A stretch of DNA of 64,000 bases. Origin: Hemerocallis citrina (Eukaryota > Streptophyta > Magnoliopsida > Asparagales > Asphodelaceae). Positions 11,905-23,052 of the stretch are shown here, piece by piece. The DNA lies in the NCBI GenBank assembly GCA_017893485.1, contig CM030366.1, positions 50,155,065 through 50,219,064 on the forward strand. Reading direction: 5' to 3'. Under the pieces are notes generated by a model that was given only the letters and a program-made list of their open reading frames with translations, was not told the origin of the DNA and made no database searches. The stretch's first letter is position 1. Each line of letters opens with the position of its first letter. The translations under genes and the position numbers were made by a program.

Positions 11905-12605
11905 ACCTACGTATATTTATACGAATATACGAGTTATTATCTACCCAAAAACAAAACCTATGAAAATGTGCAAAATAATAGGCCAATATGCATTCTACCT
12001 TCACAAGCTTATTCAGAAGGATATAGCCATATAGTTTTGGGTAGAAGAGTTGAAGTTGCTATCCTCTTCAAGTTTATCAAAATTCCAAAATTTGGATCTT
12101 TCGGAAGATGGGTTTAGGGTTTTCAGAGTGATTTTATGGGTTAATCGACGAATTTTTGTGGTTATTGGACGAAAATGAGATGAGAGATGGGCTAGGGTTT
12201 CGGGGTTAGAAGAGGAGTAGGAAGATAGAGAGTGAAAGGGAAAGTGAGATTTGATTTCGAGTGTGGGGGCTAAAAAGACCCAATCGACACTCGCTGATAA
12301 ATTCCCTCGCTTTTTGAGAAAGCGAGTTTAGGCAAGTGAAAAACTAAGCCTAACACTCGCTTTCTGAAAAAGCGATGAGGATTTACCCAAACTCGCTTTT
12401 TCAGAAAGCAAGTAGGGCATTTTGGGAATTTTTAAAAAAAGTAGGGTAGTTTGGGAATAACTTTAAAAAAGTGGTACAATTTAGGAAAAAATTCAGGAGA
12501 CCTATTAATTTATACTTGGCGATAGTGAAAGGATGAGTTAAAATACTAGTGGAAAACGAAGATCTTGCTTCTTGTCGGTTTCTTGGACCACAATTTATTT
12601 ATTTA

Positions 12606-12625
12606 CTAGGTATGCCCGTGGGCAC
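12606..12625 (-). mobile_element. Helitron 3' terminus
   Basis: Read on the minus strand, a small GC hairpin (GCCC-AC-GGGC, plus positions 12614-12623) is followed 4-8 bases later by CTAG and then T, the structure of a Helitron 3' end. Possibly it is the far end of the Helitron whose 5' end is at 21446, with the CACTA and mini-Helitron as later insertions. Confidence 0.5.
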
Positions 12626-13263
12626 GTGCCTACGACACATATTCGGAACGATACAACATATGAAAAAGCTTGTAAACAGTACTGGATGTTTTATATAAAT
12701 GTTTATGTTCTAGTAGGCGTTGATGTATTGATGTACTTTGAAGTAGGATTATGAAGTGACCTTGATGTTTATTGGTTTGTATGTTGTAGGATTATCTTCC
12801 AGTAGCATGGGATTCAAAAATAGTATTGTGAATCTACAATAGTAGTGAATCGGAAATTCCTTGCTATGTGTGACTTGTGCATAAGAGATTTTTTTTTTGA
12901 TTTGGAGTCTAACATAAGTAGTAATTCATTTTCTAACAGCATGAGATACGGTTAACACCTCAAATTTGTTGTGATATATACGTGAAGTGAAATTGCAACA
13001 AAGCTGATCAAGATACAATTTTGCAGCTACAAAAACCCGAAATACAGCGATTAAGCATGGATTTGTCCATAAAAACACAATCAAGCGAGTCAATTAAAGA
13101 ATTTGCAACGATCTTTCAAAGCAGCAAATGTCCAAAGATTCAAAAAAAGCATAATCCGAAATTGCATACTAATCAAAATTAACTCAGTGAAGCATTCTCA
13201 TCTAAAACAATTACCCAGTGAAGTATTCTACAATCAGATCAAATATGGTAATTCAGAAGCAAT
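12626..13263. other. Unassigned stretch left of the CACTA element
   Basis: AT-rich sequence with no recognisable coding region. A 17-bp string, ATAATCCGAAATTGCAT (13152-13168), recurs on the other side of the CACTA element at about 17732-17748, suggesting both flanks belong to one older element. Confidence 0.4.
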
Positions 13264-14702
13264 CACTACAAGAAAAAGTTTCTATCCCGGCGTTCGTATG
13301 AAATGCCGAAATAGAACCATAGTTAAATGTGCCACGAAATAAGAAGCATGTTTCTGGCATTTTTGATAAACGTCGGGATATATACCTATACCGGCGTTCT
13401 ATTTACAAGCGCCGGCATAGACCCCAAAAAAATGCCAAATCCCCAATATATTTTTCATTTCTCCCCCCCCCTCTCTCTCTTTCACTTTTTCTTTCTAAAA
13501 TCCCAAATTGAAAATCGCCTCTCTTTCCCTCAAAACCCTCAATCGAAAATCAACTCCCACCGTCCCCGACCTCCCCGGTCGTCAACACCACCGTATACGT
13601 TCTCCTCGACGCCATCGTCGTCTCCAGCCTTCGGTGCCCCCATCGCCATCGTCGCTCCCGTCGCCAAAACCGTAACTGCAACTTGCTGTCGCCGTCATTG
13701 TCTCCTGCCCGAAGCCCCCGTCTCCTCTCCTTTCCTTTCCTCTTCAAAGAAACATTTCTTCATTGTTGTCTCCTGCCCGAAGGAACATTTCTTCATTGAA
13801 GCTTCTCAGCTCTTGGGTTTCTCTCTTGATTGCTAACACAAAAAGGTACTAACTAATTCTACCTTCATGATTAATGATTTCATGTATTGATTGGTTTTTC
13901 CATTGTTTTAATGTCTATTAGAATCAATCTAAGTTTAATTTGACTGTGATTAGGTTAGGTTAAAATTCAGAAAGATTTTGAAACCTATTCATAATTTTTC
14001 AATGATTTGTTCCGCTCTTTATAACTATGATGTTGTTTGAAACATTTTCATATGCATTCTATTTAGAAATTTTCAATTTGTCTGAAGGAAAAAAATTGTT
14101 TATATGTGTCTCATTTATGTTCTTCATGGTGTTAGATCTGATATTTCAATTGCTACGCTTGTACTAAATGATGCCTTGACTTCGGCACATATGGGTTGTT
14201 GGATGGAAGCTACTAGCTCCTCTAGTTGGGATGCAGCAGACACAAGGTAATCTACCAGCTCCTTGTATCTGGGAAAGAGAAAAATTATTTAAATTAAATT
14301 TTTTATTTATGGTTATTTGTTCCCCGTTTAATTAATTTCCTTATATCAGTAGCTACTCTAATAATTTATGGACAGTAATCTCGTATATATAATAACTTCT
14401 CAATCAACAATTGCAGGGTTAAACTCTCAAATGCAAAATCCTGCTCCTCGGTCAAATTCAGTGGTGAAGTTTTTATCGCATGTCCTTTATTTTCTTTTTA
14501 ACATAACCTAGATGCGTCAGTAATAATATTTAAGATTTTTATCAGCTATCTGCATCAATTGATTGGAACTAGTAATATTGTATGTTCTCAGTTCATCCAA
14601 AGTAAATTTGGCATCATACGTAGAGACCAGTAATATGCATTATGCATAATTAAAAATTTTAATGGTATAAGTTGATGTTATTAATTGATTTAATTAATTT
14701 AG

Positions 14703-14768
14703 GTTTCTGCACCTGGCTGCTTATACATTGAACGGGCATCTGGAAACCATCCATTGTCTGTTACCAAG
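14703..14768 (+). pseudogene. Exon-like segment in the CACTA element, origin unknown
   Basis: Between a plausible acceptor (TTAATTTAG) and a donor-like GTTAAA lies a 66-bp open segment reading PGCLYIERASGNHPLSVTK. It does not look like purple acid phosphatase, so it may come from a second donor gene. I cannot name it. Confidence 0.35.
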
Positions 14769-14823
14769 GTTAAAAAATAATCTCACTATGAATCTACGAT
14801 GACATATGTGCTTTATTTTGCAG

Positions 14824-14945
14824 GAATGCATATTAAATACTGCATACAATATTATCAATGGGGAATGCACCCCTATCCGCAGTCAATCAGCTCCTGTGTA
14901 CATAACTATTGGTGATGGAGGAAACATTAAGGGACTTGCCATCAG
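14824..14945 (+). pseudogene. Captured exon of a purple acid phosphatase
   Basis: A 122-bp segment with a good acceptor (TTTTGCAG) and donor (GTATGT). It encodes [11 protein letters not shown] followed by [18 protein letters not shown], closely matching the C-terminal block of plant purple acid phosphatases, secreted Fe-Zn/Mn phosphatases. The preceding exon with the metal-binding GHVHAYER motif is absent, so no enzyme could be made. The exon is open and spliceable, which suggests fairly recent capture. Orientation follows the left-to-right reading of the CACTA element. Confidence 0.8.
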
Positions 14946-16198
14946 GTATGTGTCTCATCAGTTTCCAACTTTATTCATCTACATTTGTACTTGTTTATCA
15001 TAGTATGAACAACATTATGTATATGCTTCATTTTGTATATACTAAGAACATAGGAAAAAAAGGGTACTCAGTTAGAGTCTCATCATATCATAAATATAAT
15101 ATCTACTAATTTAGGAGTTACGTATACATGCATGTTAATTGCCTCGTAAGATTCCTCTCTCTTATTACTCCACATATTCTTCTTTCGTGTATTGAGTAGG
15201 AGAGTCTTTGTATCATATTTACCTTGTAGTTATATTTGATATTTTTTGTTGTTGTTGTTTGTATTGAAGTACTTGATAGTTAATCATGTAATTGAATTTA
15301 ATCAGCAGATTGATCAGCACAGACTTTTGACAAATATTTTTCATGATTATGTAGTAACAACTTATGTAAATATATTAGTGGCTCTTGTATTAGAATTAGA
15401 TGAAGTTGAGTGAAGTTATGTATTAGTGGCTCTTGTATTTTCTTATGTTTAGAAGGCATAGCAATGACGGTAATAAAGTTGAGTGATTTTATCACAGAAA
15501 AGCTATTGAGTATTCAATTCTAGCATATTTAGGGCTTGTCATTGTTCTTTTTTCTTGTAGATAAATAAGTCATGCTATGTATCTTTATCTAAACTCTAAT
15601 GTATTAAATAGACAATTTATACAAGGTTTTTATCAGCTTGTATTAAAGTTCTTATTCCAATGTATATGCAGTTTTGTGTTAGCTTATGAGAGTGTGTTGC
15701 GGGTTTGAAGTTTCCTAAATTAGGCCTTGATTGATGGGAAGCCTACTTTTTGTTATCTACTATGTGAAAGCTTTTTAGAACAAAGGCAAAATATAATGAA
15801 GAGTGATGAGTAGGCAATAGCTTGAACTGTGATGAGGTCTTTTACTAGTCCTTTGGCTTGAACTGTGTTAATACTTCGTCCTTGACTCCTTGTCATATTT
15901 GTATTTGCATTGCTAGGATTGAGATTTCTGTGTTGAAAAGCAATTTATATAGGCATCCATAGAAAGGTAAGCATTTGTATTTACAAATAGACCTATCTGT
16001 ACAGATAGGTTTCAATTAGGAATATGTTGCTATGTCTGGACATTGCTTTTAATATAATTGGAATTGTGCATTCTTCAACATCCAGCTCTGATATTGTGAC
16101 TTCTGAAAATCTTTAATGCTCTGATATTGTGTCCTGCATCATAAATTCTTATAGTGTTAATACACTTACTATTATCCTTTTCGTCTGATTTTTGTTAG

Positions 16199-16300
<102 letters not shown>

Positions 16301-17295
16301 TAAGTGCAACATGAACTCATTTGAAACACGACTAGCTCAACTCTCTGTAAACTTTGTTTTGAAAAGAAAGATAAGAGAAATCAGAAAAAATACCTTGTTA
16401 AATAGAGTACCTTTTTAGTATTATAGTAAAAGTATGCTGGAGATTTCTAGAATTTTGAGGTATATTATCTAGATTGGAATTTCTGGAATTCATGAAATCA
16501 TTTATTTTTATCTCAATTTGCATATACAGCAACCAGATCTGGCTTACATTATTATCTTCCACCATCATTTATCTAGAAAAATGGATATGATCTTAGTGCT
16601 TGTGTTTTCCACACATGTGTATAGTATACTCTGTTTTCATGTGTCTTGAGTCAAAATAAACAAATTATGTACTGATATGTACTTTAGTCGTCGTAGTTTC
16701 TTTTTCGAAGCTTCTATGAGCTCTGGACAAATCTGTCGTACATGGTTAATTTCATTTTTGTTTTTGCAGTTGAGGAAGAAGAAGCCTTTGGTTGCTTAGG
16801 ATTGGGCTTGACCGATTAGCTCAATCTCCTAGACTGACTTCATCAGATGGACATCTACAGTTCTCTATCTAGCTATAGTTTAGTTATCTTGTTAAGTATT
16901 AAGTTCCGTGATCCTTTAGAAGACATTGATCTCATGAGTTTTAATGTTTGATGTTATATCTAATGCATTAGTACTGTTGCTGAATTATGATTTCTGGTGA
17001 TTTTGTTCTTAATTAATTCTATTTAGACGCATTTACTTATTGCGGAGAAATAAAATTAAGTTGTTTATCTTCTGCATGAATGAGTATTAAGTTGTTTATC
17101 TTCTGCATGAATGTTTTTATTAATATTTTTCTTATATCATTCCTGAGAAAAAATAGATCTTTTAAGTGTTCTTTTGCATGAATTCTATGTTGTTTTATAA
17201 CATATATATGAATTTTATTTTATGTAGGATAACTTTTTTATTAAAAAATGTTTTAAAATTCAAAAAAAAAAAAAATAATAAATAAAATTACCTAT

Positions 17296-17603
17296 CTATC
17301 CCGGTGTTTTTGGACAAAAACGCTGGGATAGGGCCATTTAAAAAAAAAAATAATAATAACCTATCCCGGCGTTTTTGACCAAAAACGCCGGGATAGATTA
17401 CCTTTTCTTTTTTCCTAGCAGAATCTCTATACCAGCATTTTTTTTCAAATAAATGTTGGGATAGATAAAGTCTATAGCAACATTCCTAAAAAACGCCGGG
17501 ATAGACCTTATATCTGTCCCGACGCTCGCTATAGCGGCGTTTCTCGGGGCATTTTTAGAAACGCCGCTACGGTCTATCCCGGCATTTATAAATGCTGGGA
17601 TAG
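17296..17603. repeat. CACTA right subterminal palindrome array
   Basis: Palindromes at 17296-17331, 17361-17396, 17427-17464 and 17574-17603, with partial ones between, share CTATCCCGGC and its complement around variable 6-14-base centres. Such arrays bind transposase in known CACTA elements; here the roles are inferred. Confidence 0.75.
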
Positions 17604-17809
17604 CCCAAAATAAACACCGGGAAAGCAGGTGCGGTTTGTAGTGAATTAAATGGAAATGAATGATATTGAGTTATGAAAGCATAGTCTGAAAAAAACATAA
17701 TTAGAATTTTGAAATAAAAAAAAAAAAACCATAATCCGAAATTGCATAACCAAAAAAAAAATATTCACTATTTTTTTTTTTTTTTGACATACCTGGGTAA
17801 AATAAAAAG

Positions 17810-17950
17810 AGAAAAAAAGAGAAAGAATTATAAAAAAGGAGAAAAGAGGGGGAAGAGAGAGAGAGGGAGAGAGGGGGAGAGAGAGAAAGAGAGAAAGAGA
17901 GGGAGAGAGTAATAAATAAAGGAGTCGTTTTGTTATGGGGGGGGGGGGGG
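17810..17950. repeat. GA-rich low-complexity tract and poly-G run
   Basis: Mostly GAGA/GGGAGA from about 17810 to 17912, followed by a run of about 14 G at 17937-17950. Simple-sequence DNA with no gene. Confidence 0.8.
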
Positions 17951-18080
17951 ATTTTGAATTTTGGGGGGAAACATTTAGAAGGAAAAATGTCTTTTTGAAG
18001 CAAAAATCTCGACCGTTGATTTTTTTTTTCCAAATGAATGAGAGCCACTTGATAGCTTTCTTTATGTTTTATTACATAGA

Positions 18081-18298
18081 CTAGTAATTTACACGTGCGA
18101 TGCACGTTTTAATAATTTCAAAAATAAAAAATAAAAACTCTGACGTAGGGAGGATTTGAATTGGAAACCTCCTTTATATTAGTTATGTACGTGCGTTGCA
18201 CATGTTGGTAGAATGACAAAATGACAAATGTCACTAAGGCCTTCTCCCATTATAATATTAGAGATTAGAGATTAGAGATTAGAGATTAGAGATAGAGA
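18081..18298 (-). mobile_element. Mini-Helitron, 218 bp
   Basis: On the minus strand it starts TCTCTATCTCTAATCTC (18298), preceded by A. It ends with the hairpin ACGTGC-ATC-GCACGT (plus 18093-18107), eight bases, and then CTAG followed by T: the 5'-TC...CTRR-3' ends and A/T target of Helitrons. The 5' end is expanded into about five tandem copies of a 7-bp unit (TCTCTAA). The sequence after it resembles the 5' end of the larger Helitron at 21446. Non-coding; a parasite of autonomous Helitrons. Confidence 0.75.
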
Positions 18299-18560
18299 TG
18301 ATCACAATAAGTCATATTAGTATGGAAGCAATAGTAAGATGTGCTTAGCCAACTCAATGATCGACAGTTTCCAGTAAGCACGATTATCACCTTCCGACAG
18401 GAAAACAAAAGAAAACAAAAAAAATGGTTCCATCTGCAACCACAGGTCAGCTATGTTCCTGGTTCTGGAGCAACTAAATGCCAAGTAGTGTTTTGGAACA
18501 CCTTTGGCCAAAGCATGTGTACAAAATGTATTTCAGTTACCAGATATCTTGTCGACTTAC

Positions 18561-18659
18561 CGTAATCATATATTCCATATCTCGATGCCAACCACAAAGG
18601 ACTATCCTTTTAGGGGACTTTGGTTCACTAAAATCTTTAGGTAGATATCCTCCACGAAC
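18561..18659 (-). pseudogene. Captured exon of a CASTOR/POLLUX (DMI1)-type ion channel
   Basis: A 99-bp exon exactly bounded by a CCGCAG acceptor and a GTAAGT donor. It encodes GGYLPKDF followed by PKRIVLCGWHRDMEYMI, matching the segment of plant CASTOR/POLLUX nuclear-envelope cation channels that reads as a RILFCGWRRDMEDMI-type block. The reading frame is open but two usually conserved residues differ (Arg to His, Asp to Tyr). The functional channel is much longer (over 800 residues), so this is a fragment carried by the Helitron. Confidence 0.75.
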
Positions 18660-18941
18660 CTGCGGAATTAATACAAAGAAGAGGGTATGTAATATATATG
18701 ATTTTCTGCCTTTGGAGATTTCTGTCTAATGGCATTGGCAAAGAAGCCTCCAGTGAGTGTACAAAAAGGCTGACATTCCAAATACGAAACACTAATCAAT
18801 TTGAACCTCCTGTATATGGTCGATGGACAATACATTGACCACTATACATATATTTTCCTGTAGTTGGTATTGGGAAAGAAACAACAATGAAAATATCTGA
18901 AAGGAAAATCAGAGAAGAAAAGGTAGTTTACACGTGCATAA

Positions 18942-19011
18942 CCTCCTGTATGTGAAGACAGCAATCACAGAGCCTTCCTCCCAAGAACTGAGCCACCTCG
19001 GGGTGTTTCAC
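18942..19011 (-). pseudogene. Exon-like fragment beside the captured channel exon
   Basis: After TCTTCACAG, the minus strand reads VKHPEVAQFLGGRLCDCCL, followed by a GT. It may be a preceding exon from another donor gene. Not recognised. Confidence 0.35.
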
Positions 19012-19364
19012 CTGTGAAGACAGCAACAGAAAGAAACTTAAGTTTTTATTTCATATACTTTTTAGGTTATGGTTCGGAAAAGGGAATTACCATTCCAGTT
19101 GATAGAGAGCGAGTACTCGAAACTTCCAGTTGATAGAGAGCAAAGAGAGGAAGAGGACGATGAAGGGTGGTAGATTTGATCCCAAGGGAGATTGTATTGC
19201 TGACTTATTTCGTCGCTGAATAATTGCTGAATCATTTGAATGTCGACCTATATATATAGATATATGCATGCGATATCAAAATTACTGATCGATGTTAATT
19301 ATTTAAGATGATGCAAGAATAGCCTTACTAACATACTCAATAGACAGTCGTATTATTTTACCAT

Positions 19365-19811
19365 TTAATTTGAAGTTCCATGACATTTCATCAATACATC
19401 ATTGTAGACCACATTTTTTGTATATATACCTTGCCGACTTGCTGGATCTCCATTCTTGATTAAAAGTTTTATAGAAGATCTTGAAACTCCCCTAGAAAGA
19501 GCAACATATAATTGTCCATGACTGAATACATGATCCGGAAGATGCACACCGATACATGGAATGGTTTGTCCTTGCGACTTGTTGATTGTCAGAGCGAAAC
19601 TAAGTCGTACTGGGAATTGCATCCTTATGAGTGTGAATGACATTCTTACATTTTCCGAAGGCTTAAGCGGGATTCGATGAATAAATACTCTTGTACCATA
19701 GTAATGACCAGTCACTACTTCTGCATCGATTAAATTTGGCGTGAAGTTTTTACAAATTAATCTCGTCCCATTGCAAAGACCAATTTTTTGATCAATGGTT
19801 ACAAACTGCAC
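19365..19811 (-). pseudogene. Helitron PIF1-type helicase, C-terminal 148 residues
   Basis: Unmistakable end of the Rep/helicase protein of plant Helitrons. IGLCNGTRLICKN is followed by the FPVRLSFALTINKSQGQT motif, then LPDHVFSHGQLYVALSRG, motifs V-VI of SF1B helicases. The enzyme unwinds DNA during rolling-circle transposition. The remaining helicase domain and the Rep nuclease are missing upstream, so it is a truncated relic; the first Met is internal to the family alignment. Confidence 0.9.
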
Positions 19812-19819
19812 CTATTTAG

Positions 19820-20870
19820 CTGATGTGTCATATAGCATCCAGAACTTTTAAGAAAACTGAGTTTCTGAAAGTAAACCAGTCCACTCATTGCAGTTTGAGA
19901 AATCAATTTCAATGACCAGTCTTGAATATTTGAGGCTAATATCTGCAAGAGTATCAGTCACCGAACATGGAGACATGGAAAGTTAATTAATGGAAAATAG
20001 TTAAGGTTAAAGAGCATCTACTAAGATGCACTGCAGTTGACATAGATGGAATGATACATCCACATAATAGACAATCAGTAAAATACCCTTTAAGTTTAAG
20101 AAAGTAGCAATCAAGACTGAGAAAGATTTAGTGCTACAGAAAAAGAATTACAGCTTATGGAACTTAGGATAATATAGGGATATCATGGGGTAAGAATAAG
20201 CTAAAATCCCTAACTAGGGACCTATATAATCATTCATGTCATAAATTTATAGCTTGCTTGATATTTCAATATTTATCCAAACAATTGCCTAATTGTTTCT
20301 GATGTAATAATCTATTATAATATTAGAATTCATCAACTCGTCTAGTGTGACCAACTTCTATGCATTATCCACTACTACAAACCATTTTATTTATCTGCAT
20401 ACTGGTATAATGCAAACAGATATCGTAGCAGATAATCTGGTTGAGAAATTGAGTTAATGTATTAGGTTATTCAAGTATACCAGGACATATGAGACGGTTC
20501 AACACTATCTGTATTATTGCAGAAATATCCCATATATATCAGATAAATGGATACAAAGTCTTAATTGAATCCATTTACACCCCTAAGTACTCAGTATAAG
20601 TTAAAGAAAACAAACCTGCAAGTAAAGCTCAAGAGCTATTAAAGAAAAATGACCACCATATTGAGTTAAACATAGCTGCCAGAAAATGGTGCCAGTTTTT
20701 TTAATTCAAATTCCATATCAAAATAATCTATCACGATATGCTCGGCAGATTAGTGTAAGATAAGATACATTAATTCTTAGTAAACCAACATAAATGCACA
20801 TAACATGAAATAGAAGTATTATTTTGTTCCTCCCAAAATTATCCATGGAGAAAGCATTATACCTGTAAGT
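19820..20870. other. Unassigned AT-rich interior of the Helitron
   Basis: No coding frame, structural RNA or repeat recognised. Scattered exon-intron-like borders are possible but unsupported. Confidence 0.4.
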
Positions 20871-21290
20871 GTTACCGTAAGCGAAGACGTGGCGGAGCGA
20901 CGACGCGACGTCGCAATGGTGCGGCGGAGAAGGGGGGATTGTCGCAGGGTTGTTGGGAGTAGCGGCGGCGCAGTCAATGGTGTGACAACGGTCGGAGGGG
21001 TGAAGAAACAGCGGATGGCAAAGCGATGGCACGACGGGGCGATTCGACGATGGGCGGTAGGGCAATCGATGGTGGCGATGGCATGACGGGGTGATTCGAC
21101 GATGGGCAGCAGGGAAAATCGATGGTGGGCGACGTAACGACGGTGCGGCGTGGCAATGGTGCGGCAAGGAGAAGCGAAGTTGAGGTGGCAAGGCGTAGCA
21201 ACAGTAGGGCGGAGCGAGGGCAGAGCGAAGCGGCGGCAGGGCGAAGCAAGTTGAGGGCGGAGCGATGGCAGGGAGGAGCAACTTTTCGTT
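20870..21290 (-). other. GC-rich leader-like block of the Helitron
   Basis: Dense in GGCG/GCGGC on the plus strand, unlike its AT-rich surroundings. Minus-strand open frames are Pro/Ser/Ala/Arg-rich and low complexity; two overlapping frames both stay open, which is expected from composition alone. It could be a captured promoter/5' leader of a host gene. A GTAAGT-like signal lies near 20870. Confidence 0.35.
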
Positions 21291-21647
21291 TTTTGAGAAA
21301 GATGGAGAAGGAGAACATGCGTTGATTTTTTTTTTTAGAGAGAGATTCGTACGGTGTGTGATGGGTTTTTTGGTTGTACGGGCGTTGCACTGGTTGGAAT
21401 ATGGACAAATTACACTAAAGGCATTCTTCCATTATAGTAGTAGAGATTTTTTAAATTGTAGAATTCCTTAATGAAGGTTTTGCATTCATTGAGCTACAAG
21501 TTTTGTAACATATTCTTTTAATATTCTGAGTATTTTCTTTTTTAGCTTTTCTTTCAGCATTTGAAAGGAGATTGAATTAATTATAACTAGGATGATCTAA
21601 TCGTATTATATTATCGGGAGTAACTGAAGAAAGGACTGTGAAATTTT

Positions 21648-23052
21648 TTTTTTTGAGGGAAAAGGTGGAATAAGGCCACCCTGTTTCATTAATAAGAACT
21701 TAACGAAACAAACCCAGAGTACTGGGCCCAAATACAAACTACAGACATAAAATAAAACATACATGAAGCAACATGACTACAAACAACAAGCCCCTCCAAC
21801 AACCCTGGAGGGTGGGCCGACAAACCAGCGCGGTCCAGCAAAATTGTGAGTACGTCAGTTTAGCTTCGTACAGTGCCTCCATGGCACATGCACACCCACC
21901 TGAAACAAGTCAGGCAGGATTTTATCACCCGCCGCTTCCTGCGTTCACCTCGCTCGGGGGGACCCCATCTTCGGGCCCAAGCCCCGCAGATCGAAACTCG
22001 CAGCCTCCCACCAACTTCACCACTCATCCTACAAACACGTCAGCCGCTCCTACAGCCGCTACCAAAGAAATAGCCGTGAAGAGGATACCTTCACCTCTCA
22101 CACGATCGCGCTTTTTTCCTGCGATTTCTCACCAAACAACTATCTCGCTCCCCCCACCTAACACCACCCTCCAGGAGAGAGCCGTGTAGAGGATACCTTA
22201 CATCTCTCACGCTCAAGCTCTCTCCGGCGATTTCTCACCACACAGACTTATCTCACCTCAAACTCCCAATACGAGGGAAGAGGCGACGTTGTCACGAGGC
22301 AGTGGCCTAAGCTGGAGGAAGCTCAATAGCCAGATAGTAAGCGCTGTGGAGACTGTACCGACGACATCGTAGGACACACCCGACCCACCACACCCCAACC
22401 CCGCACCCCCTCACCCCCAACAAACCGACTTCACACATCACGGAGGGACCCATCTTTGGGCCCAAGCTCCACAAACGTCAACCGCACAAAACTACAAGCT
22501 TCCCACCCCAGCCCCAGCAAAAGCACTGACACAAGCACCCTCAACCACAACAATCGGGGGGGGGGGGGGGGGGGGGGGCACCCAAACCGCAACCACAGCA
22601 CCGGGGTCGCGGGGAGCACGCAAACCGGGGGCACAGCAGATCATATCTTCTAGATCTACCTACAAGATCTACTTACCCAAATAAACCTTACCCTACCCGC
22701 CTTCCCCCAAAACCACCCTATCCGAGTAATTGTTTGTCGCCGTTCTCAACTCCGCCTTGGTGAAAATATACAAACCCTCGGTTGGCAACGTGGACACGAT
22801 CTCCACCGTCGGATCCCGATCCCGATCTCCATCTTCCTGATCCTTCCTCTTCTTGATCGTGAGCACCAGGAAAACAATGGCGGAAATGGAGACAAGTCCG
22901 GCGATCGCGGATCCGATGGCGATCTTGATCGATCTCGATCTCGTCGACTTTTCCGCCTGCGAATCCGGAACGAGATACTGAGTGCTGAGATCGCCGATGC
23001 ACCATTCTCTCCTCCTTTGATGCCATCTTCGAATCGATAGAAGAAGAGGAAT
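21648..23052 (-). mobile_element. Chimeric retro-insertion: WAK fragment fused to a LINE 3' tail
   Basis: A single 1405-bp insertion flanked by a 16-bp duplication AGGACTGTGAAATTTT (21632-21647, 23053-23068). On the minus strand it begins in a wall-associated-kinase fragment (23052-22680), passes through a 1-kb G/T-rich segment, and ends in the same 3' tail as the LINE at ~7600 (TTATTAATGAAACAGGG...) plus poly(A). The middle has a 23-base G/C run (22556-22578) and two diverged repeats (CCAAGC-ending blocks at 21955-21982 and 22441-22468; GCGATTTCTCACCA at 22122 and 22227). LINE-machinery retroposition of a chimeric RNA is the simplest reading. Confidence 0.8.
22680..23052 (-). pseudogene. Wall-associated receptor kinase fragment (TM to glycine loop)
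   Basis: Reads through a single-pass transmembrane segment (IAIGSAIAGLVSISAIVFLV), a basic stop-transfer KKRK, an acidic juxtamembrane stretch, and then LYIFTKAELRTATNNYS and LGEGG, the start of a WAK-type kinase domain. A TAG (22693-22695) falls within the glycine-rich loop, where an aromatic residue is usual, and a second stop follows shortly; the remaining kinase domain is absent. WAKs link cell-wall pectin sensing to cytosolic Ser/Thr kinase signalling; this is a non-functional retro-copied piece. Confidence 0.75.

Larger units (their letters stand above)
9722..12494. mobile_element. Mutator-like element (MULE), 2773 bp, defective
   Basis: Flanked by a perfect 9-bp duplication AGGAGACCT (9713-9721, 12495-12503), the hallmark of Mutator elements. 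Terminal inverted repeats of ~430 bp (about 9722-10150 and 12060-12494) begin GAATTTTTTCCCAAACTGT on the left and match the complement on the right. Each repeat carries several copies of a short palindrome of the ACTCGCTTTTTC/GAAAAAGCGAGT type. The interior holds a broken minus-strand frame and a short plus-strand two-exon frame that converge near 11040; no DDE transposase catalytic domain remains. A ~23-bp tandem duplication lies at 10156-10220. Confidence 0.9.
18299..21446 (-). mobile_element. Helitron, 5' part with helicase remnant and captured exons
   Basis: The minus-strand 5' end is at 21446: TCTCTACTACTATAATGG preceded by A. Toward lower coordinates follow a GC-rich leader (about 20870-21290), an unassigned AT-rich 1-kb stretch, the Helitron helicase C-terminus (19365-19811) and two exon-like host fragments (18942-19011, 18561-18659). 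Placing captured exons after the helicase toward the 3' end is typical of Helitrons. The 3' terminus is not certain: the nearest good one belongs to the mini-Helitron, and the next is at 12606. If the latter is correct, the element once spanned 12606-21446. Confidence 0.7.

Noticed and set aside
13449..13836. Long open frame over the C-rich left part of the CACTA interior (Pro/Ser-rich protein)
   Set aside because: Open on several frames at once because of CT/CCG-rich composition; no domain, and it includes subterminal palindromes. Probably a captured 5' leader, not a protein.
18250..18298. GATTAGA repeats considered as a CRISPR-like or telomeric tract
   Set aside because: Repeat unit too short and not telomeric; it is the expanded 5' end of a mini-Helitron.
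20718..21408. Overlapping Pro/Ala/Arg-rich frames on both strands of the Helitron leader
   Set aside because: Low complexity and open in several frames; explained by GC-rich composition.
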